Positions 22,300-32,629 of a DNA stretch of 64,000 nt are shown in pieces (within the stretch, counting starts at the first letter, position 1; each line of letters begins with the position of its first letter). The position numbers were made by a program, and so were the translations under genes. Source of the stretch: Branchinecta lynchi (Eukaryota > Arthropoda > Branchiopoda > Anostraca > Branchinectidae). The stretch is from contig JAKZAP010000017.1 of assembly GCA_023053575.1 (NCBI GenBank), forward strand, positions 317,501 to 381,500. Reading direction: 5' to 3'. The notes beneath the pieces were generated by a model, which did not search any database, was not told where the DNA came from, and worked only from the letters and a program-made list of their open reading frames with translations.

Positions 22300-22905
22300 C
22301 TCCAATCTGGGCCCAGTTATCCATGGACGGGAAAGTGGGGGGGGGGGGCATCGAATTGCATATCTAGACCTAAATAGCCTCGACTACACCAGCTTAGTAT
22401 TTTATTCCAGTCACGGGTCAAAAACTTAAACTCATGGACAAATTGGGCCCACTTGCCCATGAACGGGGAGGGTGGGGGTGGTTCCACATATAGATCCCCA
22501 ATCCAAAAGCACAAAGGAATTTCATCGCCCTATCTCCAGTTATTGTCAAGTTAAAACATTAAAAAATGGGCAATCTAGGCCCAATCGCCCCTGAACCAAG
22601 TGGGGGTGGGGTTTGGCACCCGCAAAAAGGAAAAAGAGACCCTAATGCTGACAAACCTACCAAGTTTAAACTTGATAAATGTTGTCCTGTCACGGGTAAC
22701 GAACTTTACTCCTGGGCCCAGTTTCCCAGGAACGGAATGGGTGGGGCAGGTGCAACTTTAAAAGTAGTTTCCCAGCCCTACGATCTACAAGTACAAGGAA
22801 TCCCATCGTCTTATGTCCAAGCCTAGTCAAGTTTTGTGCATCATTTACTGGAAAATCTGGGCCTATTTGCCCCTGAACCGGGTAGGTGTGGTGGGCAAAA
22901 GGCAC
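22300..22905. repeat. Family D tandem array, about 135-bp units
   Basis: GGGCCCAGTT or a close variant followed by a G-rich tract recurs at about 22309, 22445, 22579, 22714 and 22859 (spacings 136, 134, 135, 145). Each unit also contains a GACCCTAATGC- or AGACCTAAAT-type block, and some contain AAGTTTAAACTTG. A second D array is at 54520-54830. No terminal structure found. Confidence 0.75.
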
Positions 22906-23682
22906 AACTAGGCTCCAATACCCACAAGTTTGAACTTGAAACTTGCACTCGTTCACGAATTATGAGCTCCGCAAAATATAGTGAAAACCGAAAGTTGCTA
23001 TAGCGCTCGCAAAAGTGGGTTGTTCCAAGGAATACTCCACTAAAAGGTCAGCATTCTGAAACAATTTCGCTGAAGAAAAGACAGTGGATGCAAGAGAGCC
23101 GCCATGCTCGGGGCTCGGACAGCCCAAGACTGGGCGCCAGACGGGAGAAGAAAATGAGGCCGCCAAGTTATACGAAGAGGATCTTATGACCGATCACTAG
23201 GGCCGGCTGGGATGTCACCGCTGTAACATCGCTTGGAGACGAACAGAGAGGCCTTGTTGCCGCCCTATGCACCCTCGATGGCTGTGGATGGACTAAGGTC
23301 TAAAGTAGGCCTACGAGTAGAACGGTAGACGAATGAACGTGGTGAACGAACAGGCATCGGGGAGGCACATGGGAAAATATGTCTTAGTCACAATAATTAA
23401 AAGGGACTTCCCCCAGCTTTATTTCTCGACGATCTCCCCCCCCCCCCCCCCCCCTTCCCAATAAGATAAACTTGCTTTTTTCGCCAAATGAGGCGCAGCA
23501 AAAAATAGCGCAGCTCTGCATAGGAAAGATAAAAGCTGCTGATCTTTGTGGGGGAGAAAAGCAAAACGGGTTCCCATACGAACCTCACCAAAAATGCGCC
23601 TTTCCGCGACGAAGCCCGCTGAGATTTGTTGACTGATTGAGATTACTGCAGGTGCGTTTCTTATAGCTACTTCGTGACAAGG
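22906..23682. other. Unassigned, with a long C-tract
   Basis: A C-tract of about 25 bases lies at about 23430-23454. No exon or known repeat identified. Confidence 0.35.
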
Positions 23683-23760
23683 ACCATTGCCAAGAAGGTC
23701 GAAATATTGCTAGAACAACCCTCAGCTGACATCCGTTCAGCGCAATCCAATACGACATAC
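23683..23760 (+). mobile_element. Penelope-like fragment with decayed hammerhead core
   Basis: GTGACAAGGACCATTGCCAA then GAAGGTCGAAATATTGCT matches the stem-loop and GAAA segment of the elements at 14589 and 41310. CUGANGA reads GTGACAA, so it is degenerate. Confidence 0.45.
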
Positions 23761-23903
23761 GATGAAGTGGACAAGAGCCACTCTGGCTCGTGGATAGCCA
23801 ACTATACTGAATGGTAGGTGGTGGCGAATCTTTGCCAACAGCTACGTTACAACCTTTTTACTGCAGGGCCCTTGGTCATGCCCAGAACTCCAAATTTGCT
23901 TAC

Positions 23904-23973
23904 CCGTAAACTCCGTGTTAGTTTTCAGATCCTCGAGAACTTCGGGTTTCAGCTTACTATTCTGCTTACCCAT
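23904..23973 (-). CDS. Nca: First coding exon of Neurocalcin-like neuronal calcium sensor
   Basis: On the minus strand the frame opens MGKQNSKLKPEVLEDL and continues KTNTEFT (23 residues), then a phase-1 donor G|GTAAGC at 23904/23903. The family start is unmistakable: MGKQNSKL is shared by neurocalcin, hippocalcin and VILIP, with Gly2 and Ser6 forming an N-myristoylation site. As I remember the insect Neurocalcin sequence, only one residue differs in this stretch. The split codon begins with G, fitting the Asp or Glu that follows in the family. The EF-hand exons should lie further along the minus strand at lower coordinates, but I found none in 1-23.9 kb, so either intron 1 exceeds 23.9 kb or this is a stranded exon. 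The protein would be a Ca2+-myristoyl switch sensor in neurons. The gene lies about 16 kb downstream of, and in the same orientation as, the other calcium-sensor gene. Confidence 0.8.
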
Positions 23974-24332
23974 TGTGAATGAGGGTTTCTTGAGAAGACC
24001 GAAGAAGAAGAAGAGGCACAACCGACCAAACTGTAAAAAGCCCCACCTGATCAAACAGTTAAAACAAAAACTTGAACATTAATAATACAAATCAGATGTA
24101 AGCAGGAATACCGAGTACAGCAGTTTCCTTGATAAAATAGTCAGTTGGTTTGTACTCAGTTGTTTGCTAGAATTTTCTTAGCTATGTCTGTTCCAGGATC
24201 TGATTCCACAAGATAAGATAAGAAAAGATACGAATTATTCCACTAAACGCACAGAGGCCATGGGAAAAAAATAAACACAAACAAAAATCAAAAACACAAA
24301 CCAAATAAATGCTAACTAATTTACATATTCCT
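23974..24332. promoter_or_regulatory. Presumed 5' leader of the Neurocalcin exon and flank
   Basis: The minus-strand sequence upstream of the ATG (ATTCACAATGG) is a pyrimidine-rich leader (CTTCTTCTTCTTCGG at about 23998-24012). No TATA box or clear initiator seen. The in-frame Met upstream of this ATG has no family support, so the start at 23973 is preferred. Confidence 0.3.
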
Positions 24333-24548
24333 TTACGGGAATCTTTCTCTGTGGTTCATCGAGACCGAAAGGAATCTTCCCAACTTTTCAATATCACCAA
24401 ATATTTTACTTCCCATTACTTTTACCAACCAATCCTCCCCCCAATTACTAACACCAAAAATTTCGCCACGAAGACCTGAAAGCTCAGGACATACGCACAT
24501 TACGTGAAAAATATTTTCGTCCAAATATTTCACCTCGCGAATTACCAT
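24333..24548 (-). pseudogene. LINE C-terminal fragment
   Basis: Minus-strand frame with NIFHVMCVCPELSGLRGEIF and later GSKIFGDIEKLGRFL. The H-x3-C-x-CPEL pattern followed by LR resembles the C-terminal end of LINE ORF2 proteins that carry a zinc-knuckle-like motif. Only about 70 residues remain. Confidence 0.5.
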
Positions 24549-24955
24549 AATCGGTTCTAAACTGAAACAGCCCGAAAGACGAAAAGATCGCTATGTCACT
24601 CCTAGGTCTCGCCGCCACTTACACGATTTGTTTCGTCTAAGGGTTTCTTGTAGCAATTTGGGAATAATCTAGGTTTATCAGTTGTTTCCTCTCTTAATAG
24701 TTTTACTTTGAGTTTTTTTAATAATACCCTTTTAACTATTCGTATAATTTAACAAAATATATATTTAACCAGAAAATTATAAATATAATAAAATTACTAT
24801 CTATAAAAACTGTCCAAATACCGCAACCTATGAGTCCGATATATTACCGCTAAATGTTTGTTACATCCCACCTCCCCTCCCCTGATACTTAGTTCATAGT
24901 AAGTATAGTAACGAATCAAGCTTCAATACACTTTGATAGAATGTTTCCGGTAACG
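24549..24955. other. AT-rich unassigned stretch
   Basis: Nothing recognised apart from AT-richness at 24730-24800. Confidence 0.35.
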
Positions 24956-24959
24956 GGTG

Positions 24960-25432
24960 CTGAAGCATATTAAAGAGAAGCTAAAATTAGGGTATTTGAA
25001 AATTGTAGCTAACAGAGGAAGGTACAACAGAAAAGCTTTAGCAAAGCTATATTCTTTTCGATCATTCTGTTTTGTTTGCAGCCGGCCTTTGTATTCCGTT
25101 AGGCAAAGGTGATATCAGCCATATACGAGTTATGTATTTACGGTATTGTAAGTTACTGTATCTACCTCGCATACAGCAACAGAAAGATCATGACAGTTGT
25201 TGGTGCTCCTGATATTATTAGTTGTTTTATAAAACAAAGTAGCTGCCTTGCCTTCAGGAGAAATTTCTGACACATTGGGTGTTAACCATCCGCTCGTCCT
25301 GGTAGCGACAGCGCGCTTAGTTGAGTTGATTGATTTTGTGTTATTGTTGTTGTGTAGTTTACGTTTTTCTGAAGTTACTCCGCTTCTTTTCTTGTATAGT
25401 GTATCACAAATAAATTATTATTATTAGAACCT
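24960..25432 (+). pseudogene. LINE 3' fragment, degenerate, with ATT microsatellite tail
   Basis: Translation gives KIVANRGRYNRKALAKLYSF, a close relative of the same segment in the LINE at 26086-26490 (KIVANRGKYNRRALAKLYAT). Frame breaks follow, then an AT-rich 3' untranslated part ends in ACAAATAAATTATTATTATT at about 25410-25430. Confidence 0.75.
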
Positions 25433-25434
25433 TG

Positions 25435-25759
25435 TTATTACCGATTTCCAAAGTACAGAGATAGGCTACCAGACTTGACTTCACAAACGGACGGAAAATC
25501 AAGATTTTCTCAACAGGCAACAATAACAAAATTATCTTCCAACGGGCACGGACAGGGTTCCCACGTCTTTAGCGGGAATAGAGGAATCTCCCCTTCCGTC
25601 AACAGAATAATTTGATTTGAAAAACCGTCTCTCTAAAATTGGAAAACGATGTTCCGAATATGGACAGCAGCCGAGTCTAGGGGAAGGAAACAGGGAATAG
25701 ACTGGACGCTTTTTCTTGCAATACTCAATCTGGCGGCTGGATAGATTACAATCCTGGAC
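25435..25759. other. Unassigned, probably LINE 5' flank
   Basis: No convincing frame on either strand. Confidence 0.3.
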
Positions 25760-26610
25760 TTGTCGAGTAGAAATGAAAACGTAGGCGAAAACTCCGTAGG
25801 CGGTGTACTCTCTCCGAGTATTTTCAAAATTTGCATTTCCCATATCCTGTCAAATATAACCTCAACCTGTTTCATGGGTTTTTCTGATATTTCTTACATT
25901 GCATATGCTGACGATTTGTTACTAATTTCAAGATCTAAACTCACTCTTTCTCGGATGGTTTCAAAAGTTTCATTGTCTTTCTCTCAAATCGGTCTGTCTC
26001 TAAACGTGGATAAATGTGAATTTCTCCCTTTTAATTCGTCTTCTTCTAACAATAAACTCCTAAACTGTTTTAATTTTTCTATCCCTTGTGTATCAAAAAT
26101 CCGTTGGCTCGGTATTTCCATTACAGAAAAAATGTCAAATTTGACACTAAAAACAAAATTCAGTCTGGATATGCCAAAATCGTTGCCAACCGCGGAAAAT
26201 ATAACCGCAGAGCTCTTGCTAAGCTCTACGCCACTTACTGCGACCACTCGGTCCTTTACCTTTCGGGACTCTACCCCCTGCTGAAGAAGAAGGATGTAGC
26301 AGCTATTCGAATAGCATACTTCCGCTACTGTAAATTCCTCCTCTACTTGCCAATTTGGTATAAAAATCGAAAAATGATAACTAAATTTTCAGTAACAAAT
26401 ATAACTGTTAAACTTGACGAGCTGCATAGGAATCTGTCGGTCGCTGCATTTTCTCCACATCACGGTCTTGTCCGTTTGTTTGAAGTGTAATCTGTTCGAT
26501 GTGTAAAGTTGTATCCTAATTTTTAAGTTGTGTTTCTTTCTTTTCTTTATGTACTCCACTATTTCTATTTTATAGAAGTGGGTAAATAAAAATATTCATT
26601 CATTCATTCA
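25760..26610 (+). pseudogene. LINE RT C-terminal half with ATTC tail, one frameshift
   Basis: 25760-26130 reads through VGGVLSPSIFKICISHILS, the catalytic box YIAYADDLLLISRSK, IGLSLNVDKCEF and IRWLGISI, all standard RT and thumb motifs of CR1/jockey-type LINEs. A frameshift near 26110-26140 moves the protein to a second frame that continues KIQSGYAKIVANRGKYNRRA through FSPHHGLVRLFEV to the stop at 26490. The 3' untranslated end has TAGAAGTGGGTAAATAAAAA then four ATTC units to 26608. YADD is intact, but the frameshift, the 5' truncation and the short length make it inactive. 5' truncation is normal for LINE copies. Confidence 0.85.
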
Positions 26611-27009
26611 CTCCAGACACACATTTCGTCGTGGAAAGCGCCCACGTGTTCTTGGTTTTCTGGCACGTTAAACATAAAAACTTTGGCTTGGCCATTCAAA
26701 TAAAATTTGTTTCTTTTCGTTCGTTTTTCTGAGGCAGTTAAGACCAAACTTGCAGCCATATAGACCACCGATCGCTTTTCCGTCGGTTAAGTCCGGTCGA
26801 TCAGTCCGCTGATCGAGAGTTAGGGCACTTTCAGACGGGTCACATGTTATCAGAAGACGATCAGAGGTTTGGATAAAGAAGTCAAACAAATATTCCCATT
26901 TTCGGGTCCCATAGAACCTTCGGTCTTGTTCCTTATGTGTTTTTTTGTCTTTCTTATTAGTTGGTTCAGAAAGTTTTTGGAACGGCCGCACACCCGTGGT
27001 TACCAGTAC
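26611..27009. other. Unassigned, with a trace of family A
   Basis: GGGTCCCATAGAACC followed by TTCGGTCTTGTT at about 26905-26930 resembles the minus-strand family A 5' end. The rest is unassigned. Confidence 0.35.
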
Positions 27010-27205
27010 TTAATGACCAACGGATGAGCACAAATTAACTCGCCCCTTCTATTTTACTTCATCTGTAGTGCTGTACACATTATGTCATTGATCGTTAATT
27101 GTATTTTCTCTCTTTTGTTCTTTACTTCTTTTTCTTCCATTTACTCCGTTCGTGTTCAGTTTGAATGTAATGGGTTATAAAGAATATACATACATACATA
27201 CATTC
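27010..27205 (+). repeat. LINE 3' untranslated end with ATAC tail
   Basis: AT-rich text with TTCTTTACTTCTTTTTCTTC, then GTAATGGGTTATAAAGAATA and four ATAC units (27183-27200). The layout matches the 26520-26610 tail but with a different microsatellite. Confidence 0.55.
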
Positions 27206-27699
27206 TTCGTTATGTTTTTATTATTACAGACACGTCTCATTAGCTCTGTGAGAGGCGCATATGGGCATAAACACTCTTGATGTGTTTTGCTAAGATCTGT
27301 TCGGCAAAGAGGTTTGGGGCATTGTATGAGCCTTGGAAACTTTCGCAGAGTGGAGAAAAATAATAGTGTTCTTTGTACGTTAAATGTAAGTTTCGGCAAC
27401 AACCAAACCAAAAGAAGCCTGAGCCAATACTTACCGTGAAGGTCGGTTACCAGGCTGAAGCAGAAAGAAGGAGAGGAGCAGGTTCAGGAGCCCACCTCAC
27501 CATTCGCGGCGAATCCCAATAAACAAGAATGCAACACCTGGAAAAGATACCACTTTTACAGACTTCAATTATACTGGGCTGGACCTAATAACTAATTTAA
27601 GACTGAACTGAGAATAACTAACATGCTATACATTCGAAAACGAGGTTAGAAAAAAAAAACCTTATCAATGTCTGTGCTTTCTTTCTGTTTTGTTTTTAA
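27206..27699. other. Unassigned
   Basis: No exon or repeat family recognised. Confidence 0.35.
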
Positions 27700-27860
27700 C
27701 TGGGTAGCAGTAGGTATTGAATAAGAAAGATCTACGCCAGATCCGTATCGCTTACTTTCGAAATTGCAAATTTCTACTGTACCTCCCGACATCGTAAGTA
27801 TGATGCCACTGATATTCTTTAGTCTTCTGAAGTTACTTAAGTGCTAAGTTAGCAAGTACT
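27700..27860 (+). pseudogene. Small LINE fragment
   Basis: KKDLRQIRIAYFRNCKFLLY followed by LP corresponds to KKDVAAIRIAYFRYCKFLLY in the LINE at 25760-26610. About 30 residues only. Confidence 0.6.
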
Positions 27861-27939
27861 GAATTCTCGTCCCTGGGTCGAAACCATAGTATTATCGGCG
27901 TGTTTCTGTCCGAGATTAAGGTTAAGTAGTTCGTATGCT

Positions 27940-28311
27940 TTTATAAGTAGTGAACTGATAGACAAAAATGCTCCTCAGCCAGGGTTTGAACCCAGGACCC
28001 TCTGCTTACAAGGCAGTCACTCTACCACTGAGCTACCGAGGGGCTTGTGCACAGAGTTCGCAAACCACTACAATAGTCTGTACAAGCCGGCCATAGGAAC
28101 AGTGATCCCGCCCGAAGGCAAATTCATCTAACCACTTCACATCACCATGTCACGGAAATTAATAAATATATATGGCGCTTTACACAAGGGACTTGCACCG
28201 TGACCAATATCATAAACAATTTTTCGAATATAATTTAGAAGTCTAGGACTCCGGGTCCTGGGTTCAAATCCCGGCTGAGGAGTATTTTTGTCTATCAGTT
28301 CACTACTTATA
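27940..28311. repeat. Inverted pair of tRNA-headed SINE-like sequences
   Basis: 27940-28003 (AAGTAGTGAACTGATAGACA, then the 3' half of the tRNA) and 28246-28311 are reverse complements with a few differences. On the minus strand the left copy carries an entire tRNA-like head; on the plus strand the right copy keeps only the T-arm and acceptor 3' half. Both continue into the same body, TTTTTGTCTATCAGTTCACT. A tRNA head followed by an unrelated body is the layout of a SINE. Confidence 0.65.
27971..28042 (-). tRNA. tRNA-Thr(UGU)-like gene or SINE head
   Basis: The minus strand folds with standard tRNA spacing. The acceptor stem has six of seven pairs (first pair C-A mismatched). The D arm is GCTC/GAGT, the anticodon loop CTTGTAA gives anticodon TGT, and the T arm is CTGGG/CCTGG with wobbles. 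Internal promoter boxes are good: TAGCTCAGTGG (A box) and GGTTCAAACCC (B box). The stem mismatches and the repeated 3' half at 28246 argue for a SINE head or pseudogene instead of a working tRNA. Confidence 0.6.
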
Positions 28312-28515
28312 AATGTTTCCATCTCAAGGGCATCTTCCCCATTAAAATTATATATTTGGTTTCATTTGGTTTTCACCATGAGACCCCGTCTTGAGGGTCC
28401 TGGATTGTCTACATGGCTTCGACAAATGGAGTCCTAGACTTCTAAATTATATTCGAAAAATTCTTTATGGTATTGGTCACGGTACAAGCCCCTTGTGTAA
28501 AGCGCCATCTATATT
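28165..28515. repeat. Foldback with about 87-bp arms
   Basis: 28165-28252 (ATGGCGCTTTACACAAGG through TTTAGAAGTCTAGGACTCC) is the reverse complement of 28428-28515 with about seven mismatches. The loop holds the truncated tRNA-like piece and body. This arm pair lies outside and next to the SINE pair. Confidence 0.8.
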
Positions 28516-28529
28516 ATCGTATGCTTTTG

Positions 28530-28620
28530 CCTTTTTCGTCATTTTTGTGTAACTTTACTCCGCTTGTCTTTTTATAGGAAAGTGGGTTACGAATAGGTTA
28601 TTATTGTTATTGTTATTATT
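28530..28620 (+). repeat. LINE 3' end with TTATTG tail
   Basis: TTTATAGGAAAGTGGGTTAC then GAATAGG and TTATTGTTATTGTTATTATT, parallel to the LINE tail at 26570-26610. Confidence 0.5.
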
Positions 28621-28689
28621 TACCAGCCGTTTCGGGCACTGGTCCACAAATCTCTCCACGCGAAAACCTTTGTCAACCTATGGATAAAA

Positions 28690-28790
28690 CAAATATTCAA
28701 AATGGATAAGTTAGGTAAGATTTTCTCAGAGATACTTCGGATCTTCTTGGCAATGATCCGCGTCAAGCCGTGGCTGGTGGAAACGACTGC
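28690..28790 (-). mobile_element. Degenerate Penelope-like fragment with hammerhead-like stem
   Basis: The minus strand reads TTGACGCGGATCATTGCCAA then GAAGATCCGAAGTATC. The GGATC-TTGCCAAGAAG-ATCC stem-loop and adjacent GAAG parallel the GGACC-TTGCCAAGAAG-GGCC-GAAA segment at 14714. Both conserved core halves are mutated. Confidence 0.4.
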
Positions 28791-30114
28791 AGGGTCGTTT
28801 CATTTCAAGGATCTTACCTGAATTACCCGTTATGAGTCACTTCACATACAGAACTCACATGCCAGCATGAGCTGAAGGAATACTTATACCATTCTCCTTG
28901 GTGGGAATGAGAAGAAGACACAAAATGAGAAAATCTATCGACGACGGCCGAAAAATGAACAAAATGGAGACAAAGTTTGGGCCCTCAGTTCTACTTTAAG
29001 AGTCAAGAAACATTATTAGACATAAAAACAAACAGAATGAATAGCTAGCTAGCGTATCTCCTTCACGAAAGACTTAAGTGGGGTGTATAATACGCTTCCA
29101 CAAGAACTTGAAAAGCAGAGGAGACAATTACATGAGTTCCGTCATGAGTATAAACGAATCGCCAAGCAAGACGCTTTATGACGATTTCGCAATAGAATCC
29201 CGAGAGAGTCGTCTGTTGTTGTACATAAAAACCTGCTAAGCTCAGCAAAACTTTTTGGTAATCACGTGACTGTCTCCCAGCAGGAAAGTTTTTGAAATAT
29301 CACGTCCTTGTCTTGGACCAGATTCCTGCGGCACAACGGCTAGAAATCTGCGGCATAATACTGACAACTCCTTGAGACTTGAGAGAGCTTTGTGATCAAA
29401 TACCAAACAGACGACATCGAACCAAACTACTTAGTCAGTCACCAGAGACACCATTCCAGTAAACCTTAAGAGTGTGGCGGGATAAAGATGAATTTTGGCT
29501 CCGATCCCAAGTTTGCCAAACAGACTCGCATTTAGCTAGCTTAACTGTTTTGGGGGTAAATTTAAAGTAGTTTCCAATATACCTTAGAGTAATAATAATA
29601 ATTTTATTTTTTTACTCATCAAAAAGCAGAAGTCATAGACGGAGTAGGAATAAAAAAAAAGGAAAAGAAGAAGGTCACAGTATAAACAGAGGGAAAAAGT
29701 GTCATTAATTGCATTATTCAACTTCAATTCAATTCAGCTTATTTTCAAAAATTCCCTCACGGACGAAGACAAATTCGATATGTTCGTCTTCGTCATGTAT
29801 ATTGCCTGTTGAAACCTATTTGGCGGTGAAAAACAGCACCGACAATGAAGACTGTTTAACCCAGAGGGTCGCCCCCCCCCCCCCCCTAATGGCGCCTAGG
29901 TGACCGACATAGTGCATTTTTGCGCAAGTTTCGACCCGCGAGTGTCATACAAATTCGGTTATACCCCGAAAATTAAGTAGTAACGGTGGAATCCCAGGGC
30001 TTACGATACCACTACAGACGAATGAGAAATGGTAAAAAATTGTTTAAGAAAAGAAAGCCACACAGTCTTGCGTGGGTCTGGACCTCTCTCTAACCAGGGT
30101 ATTACAACTGTATC
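28791..30114. other. Unassigned
   Basis: A C-tract lies at 29871-29886 and a TAATAATAATAATTTTATTT stretch at about 29587-29606. No exon recognised. Confidence 0.35.
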
Positions 30115-32629
30115 CAGGGTTCGTGCGCTTGCTCTTCCACGTTTTCTCCTGACCTGACCTGACCTGACCTTTTTTTGGTGATTTTCCATGACCTTTTCCA
30201 GCAGTTTTCCAAAACCTTTCGATTACCTCAGTGAACAAATTAACTCATTTATTGAAAACAAGAGCTACGAGCTCATATGGTACTTGTTACGAGTAGGTGG
30301 TGTGAGAAACGAGAAAGTGAACTTGAGCATTTTCCAGATAATTCCGATACCCCTCCCCACCGTCCTCGGATTCGGTCCAGACCCTAAAATATGTCATCTA
30401 AGGCAGACAATCTCTGTACTTTCCAAGTTTCATTTAAATCACTTCACTCGTTTAACCCCTATGCGAGCCACGACATTTCGGGGACTGCCCCCTATACTGT
30501 GGCCGAATACGACTCGGATACATACTAACATCTCTTATCCCCGTCCATCAAGTTTAACTCGAATCGGAGCATATCTGCACATTTCCGGTTCATACTAATC
30601 CTCCTCCCCCCCTGGTCGGACCCGGTTCGGACGCCAAATGACAAATCTAGGCCGCATAAACTTGGTAGTGTCCAAGTTGCATTCCATTCTGCCAATTCGT
30701 TCTGTTTTGTGCATGTCACAAAGTTTCCGGACCACCACTCTCCCAAGCATAGCCGCATGGGTTCGTCGGTTTTTTTCACCCCTAAAGTTCTGAATCGGAC
30801 CATTTTTTCGCAACCTCCGGAAGTCAGCAATTTCCGGATTCCCCTCCCTCTACTCCCCGACATACGGTCGGAGGAAGGGAAGTCTTCCTAGGGCATTGTG
30901 TCGGGTCCTTAATCAATTTTGTCGGGTAACTAATATGCTTGACTAGTTTTATCGTCCTTACCACATCTGGAAGTATCCTATCTTGCGATCACCAGAATTC
31001 CGGGAAATCCACTCCAACTCCAGCCAAGGAGCCCCGACATGATCTGGTTCCGTCAAGAACGTATCTAATGCTTATGCTTTTTCTTACCATCAAATTTCAT
31101 CCCGATCCCTCAAGGCTAAGCGTTTCACAAAATTCCGGTGCACTTTCCAACTCCCCCCCCCCAAGTATCAGATCCGGTCCGGACTTGACATGGAACATCT
31201 GAGATAACAGCCTTTTCCACTTGCCAAGTTTCATTCAAATCCGATCGCCCGCTCAAAAGTTATAAACGCCACTAGATTCCGCATTCCCCATCCCTCCACT
31301 CCCCTTACGATGTTCGAATCGTGCAAACGACTATTCTCATATCGGTCTATTCGGATCCCTCATATTCCTGCCAAGTTTCACCATCTTATTACATCTCGAA
31401 GAACCGAACTCGCTGGATCACCAGAATCCCCCCCAACTCCCCCCACAGTGCCCGAATCAGGTCCGGTTATGTCAATGACGCGTCTAGGACTTGTCCTTGT
31501 TGTCCCCACAAAGTTCCATACCTATCCCTCCACTCTAAGCGTTTCCCAAGATTTCCGACTACCCCCTCCAACTCCCCCCAAAGTCACTGGATCTGGTTCG
31601 GATTTGAAGTGAGTCGAGGTCTTTCCAAATATCAAGTTTCATTAAGATCCGATCACCCGTTCAAAAATAATAGATACCTCAAGATTCCGGATTCCCCTCC
31701 CGCCACTCCCCGCACGATGCTCGGACCGTGGAAATGACTAGTTCTAACTTGATCGTTTGGGGTCCATGATATGCCTGCCAAGTTTCATCGTCCTACTTAT
31801 GTGGAAGTGCCCAAACTAGAAAACCCGGACCGACCGACAGACAGACCGACGGACGGACAGAATTTGCGACGCTATATGGCACTTGGCCGAAGGAAAAACT
31901 GAACAAAACATCCATCAGCTTCGTAAAGACGTTCAAACTGTACGAGAAATTAACAATGCGACTCCTAATTTTTTAAAACAAATTACATTTGTCAACTTTA
32001 GTATTGCAATCACAGATATCGACAAACGTCAAACGACAAACGACAAGTCTTAAACACAAACGACAATTGTAACGTCACTGACAGCAATGACTTCAAATAC
32101 GTAAGTTGGCAAGAAAGACTTCAAATAACAGACTGGACTTCAAGGCAAACCAAAAGAACAAGGAGAGGAAAAAGAAATAAGGGCAAACGGGAAAACCATA
32201 CCGTCTATCATGACCGCTAATGACATTAGGCTACAATACGCGAAGATGATCTTAGGATAACAAACTCAGTCGAGCCTGCAAGCTTTTCACCTCATTTACA
32301 AGCCTTCTGGAAATGCTCGCGGCCTTTCTGCATATCCTTCCTTCGGTCGGCCTCTTCAATTCAAACAAACAAGCCGTAGTATACGTTGAAGCATAGACTG
32401 GGACGGCCCAAAGAACAGAATTATCAACTGATAAACTTTGGGCAGAGAACCGACGAAAAAGAAGCTTCCAGTAAAAGAAAGCTCCATGCATAAGTATAAA
32501 CTAAACTTTTTCATTAATTTCCCTGACCTTCTGGGACTTTTTACGATTTTCCCTGACTTTTCCCAGATTTCCCTGACCAAAAAAAAAATCCCTGACTTTT
32601 CCCTGATTTCCAGAGCCGCACGAACCCTG
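30115..32629. mobile_element. hAT-like non-autonomous element interrupted by a family B element
   Basis: Left end CAGGGTTCGTGCG at 30115 and right end CGCACGAACCCTG at 32617-32629 are perfect 13-bp inverted repeats. TGTATC flanks both sides (30109-30114 and 32630-32635), a 6-bp match where hAT elements usually give 8. Subterminal regions are rich in GACCTGACCTGACC (left) and its counterpart CCCTGACTTTTCCC (right). Removing the B insertion leaves about 880 bp with no transposase. CAGGG ends and the subterminal repeats fit hAT; this is inference. Confidence 0.7.
30259..31893 (+). mobile_element. Family B element
   Basis: Starts CAAGAGCTACGAGCTCATAT (30259). The 3' end keeps GACCGACCGACAGACAGACC and GCTATATGGCACTTGGCC, but the second half of the hairpin is lost. 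Minisatellite interior with AAGTTTCAT motifs, as in other B copies. Confidence 0.85.

Noticed and set aside
25532..25875. Minus-strand open frames over the LINE
   Set aside because: They are antisense shadows of the RT frame that starts at 25760 and of its 5' flank.
27971..28042. Confident functional tRNA-Thr gene
   Set aside because: Mismatches at the first acceptor pair and in the anticodon stem, plus a partial copy with the same body nearby, favour a SINE head; reported at moderate confidence only.
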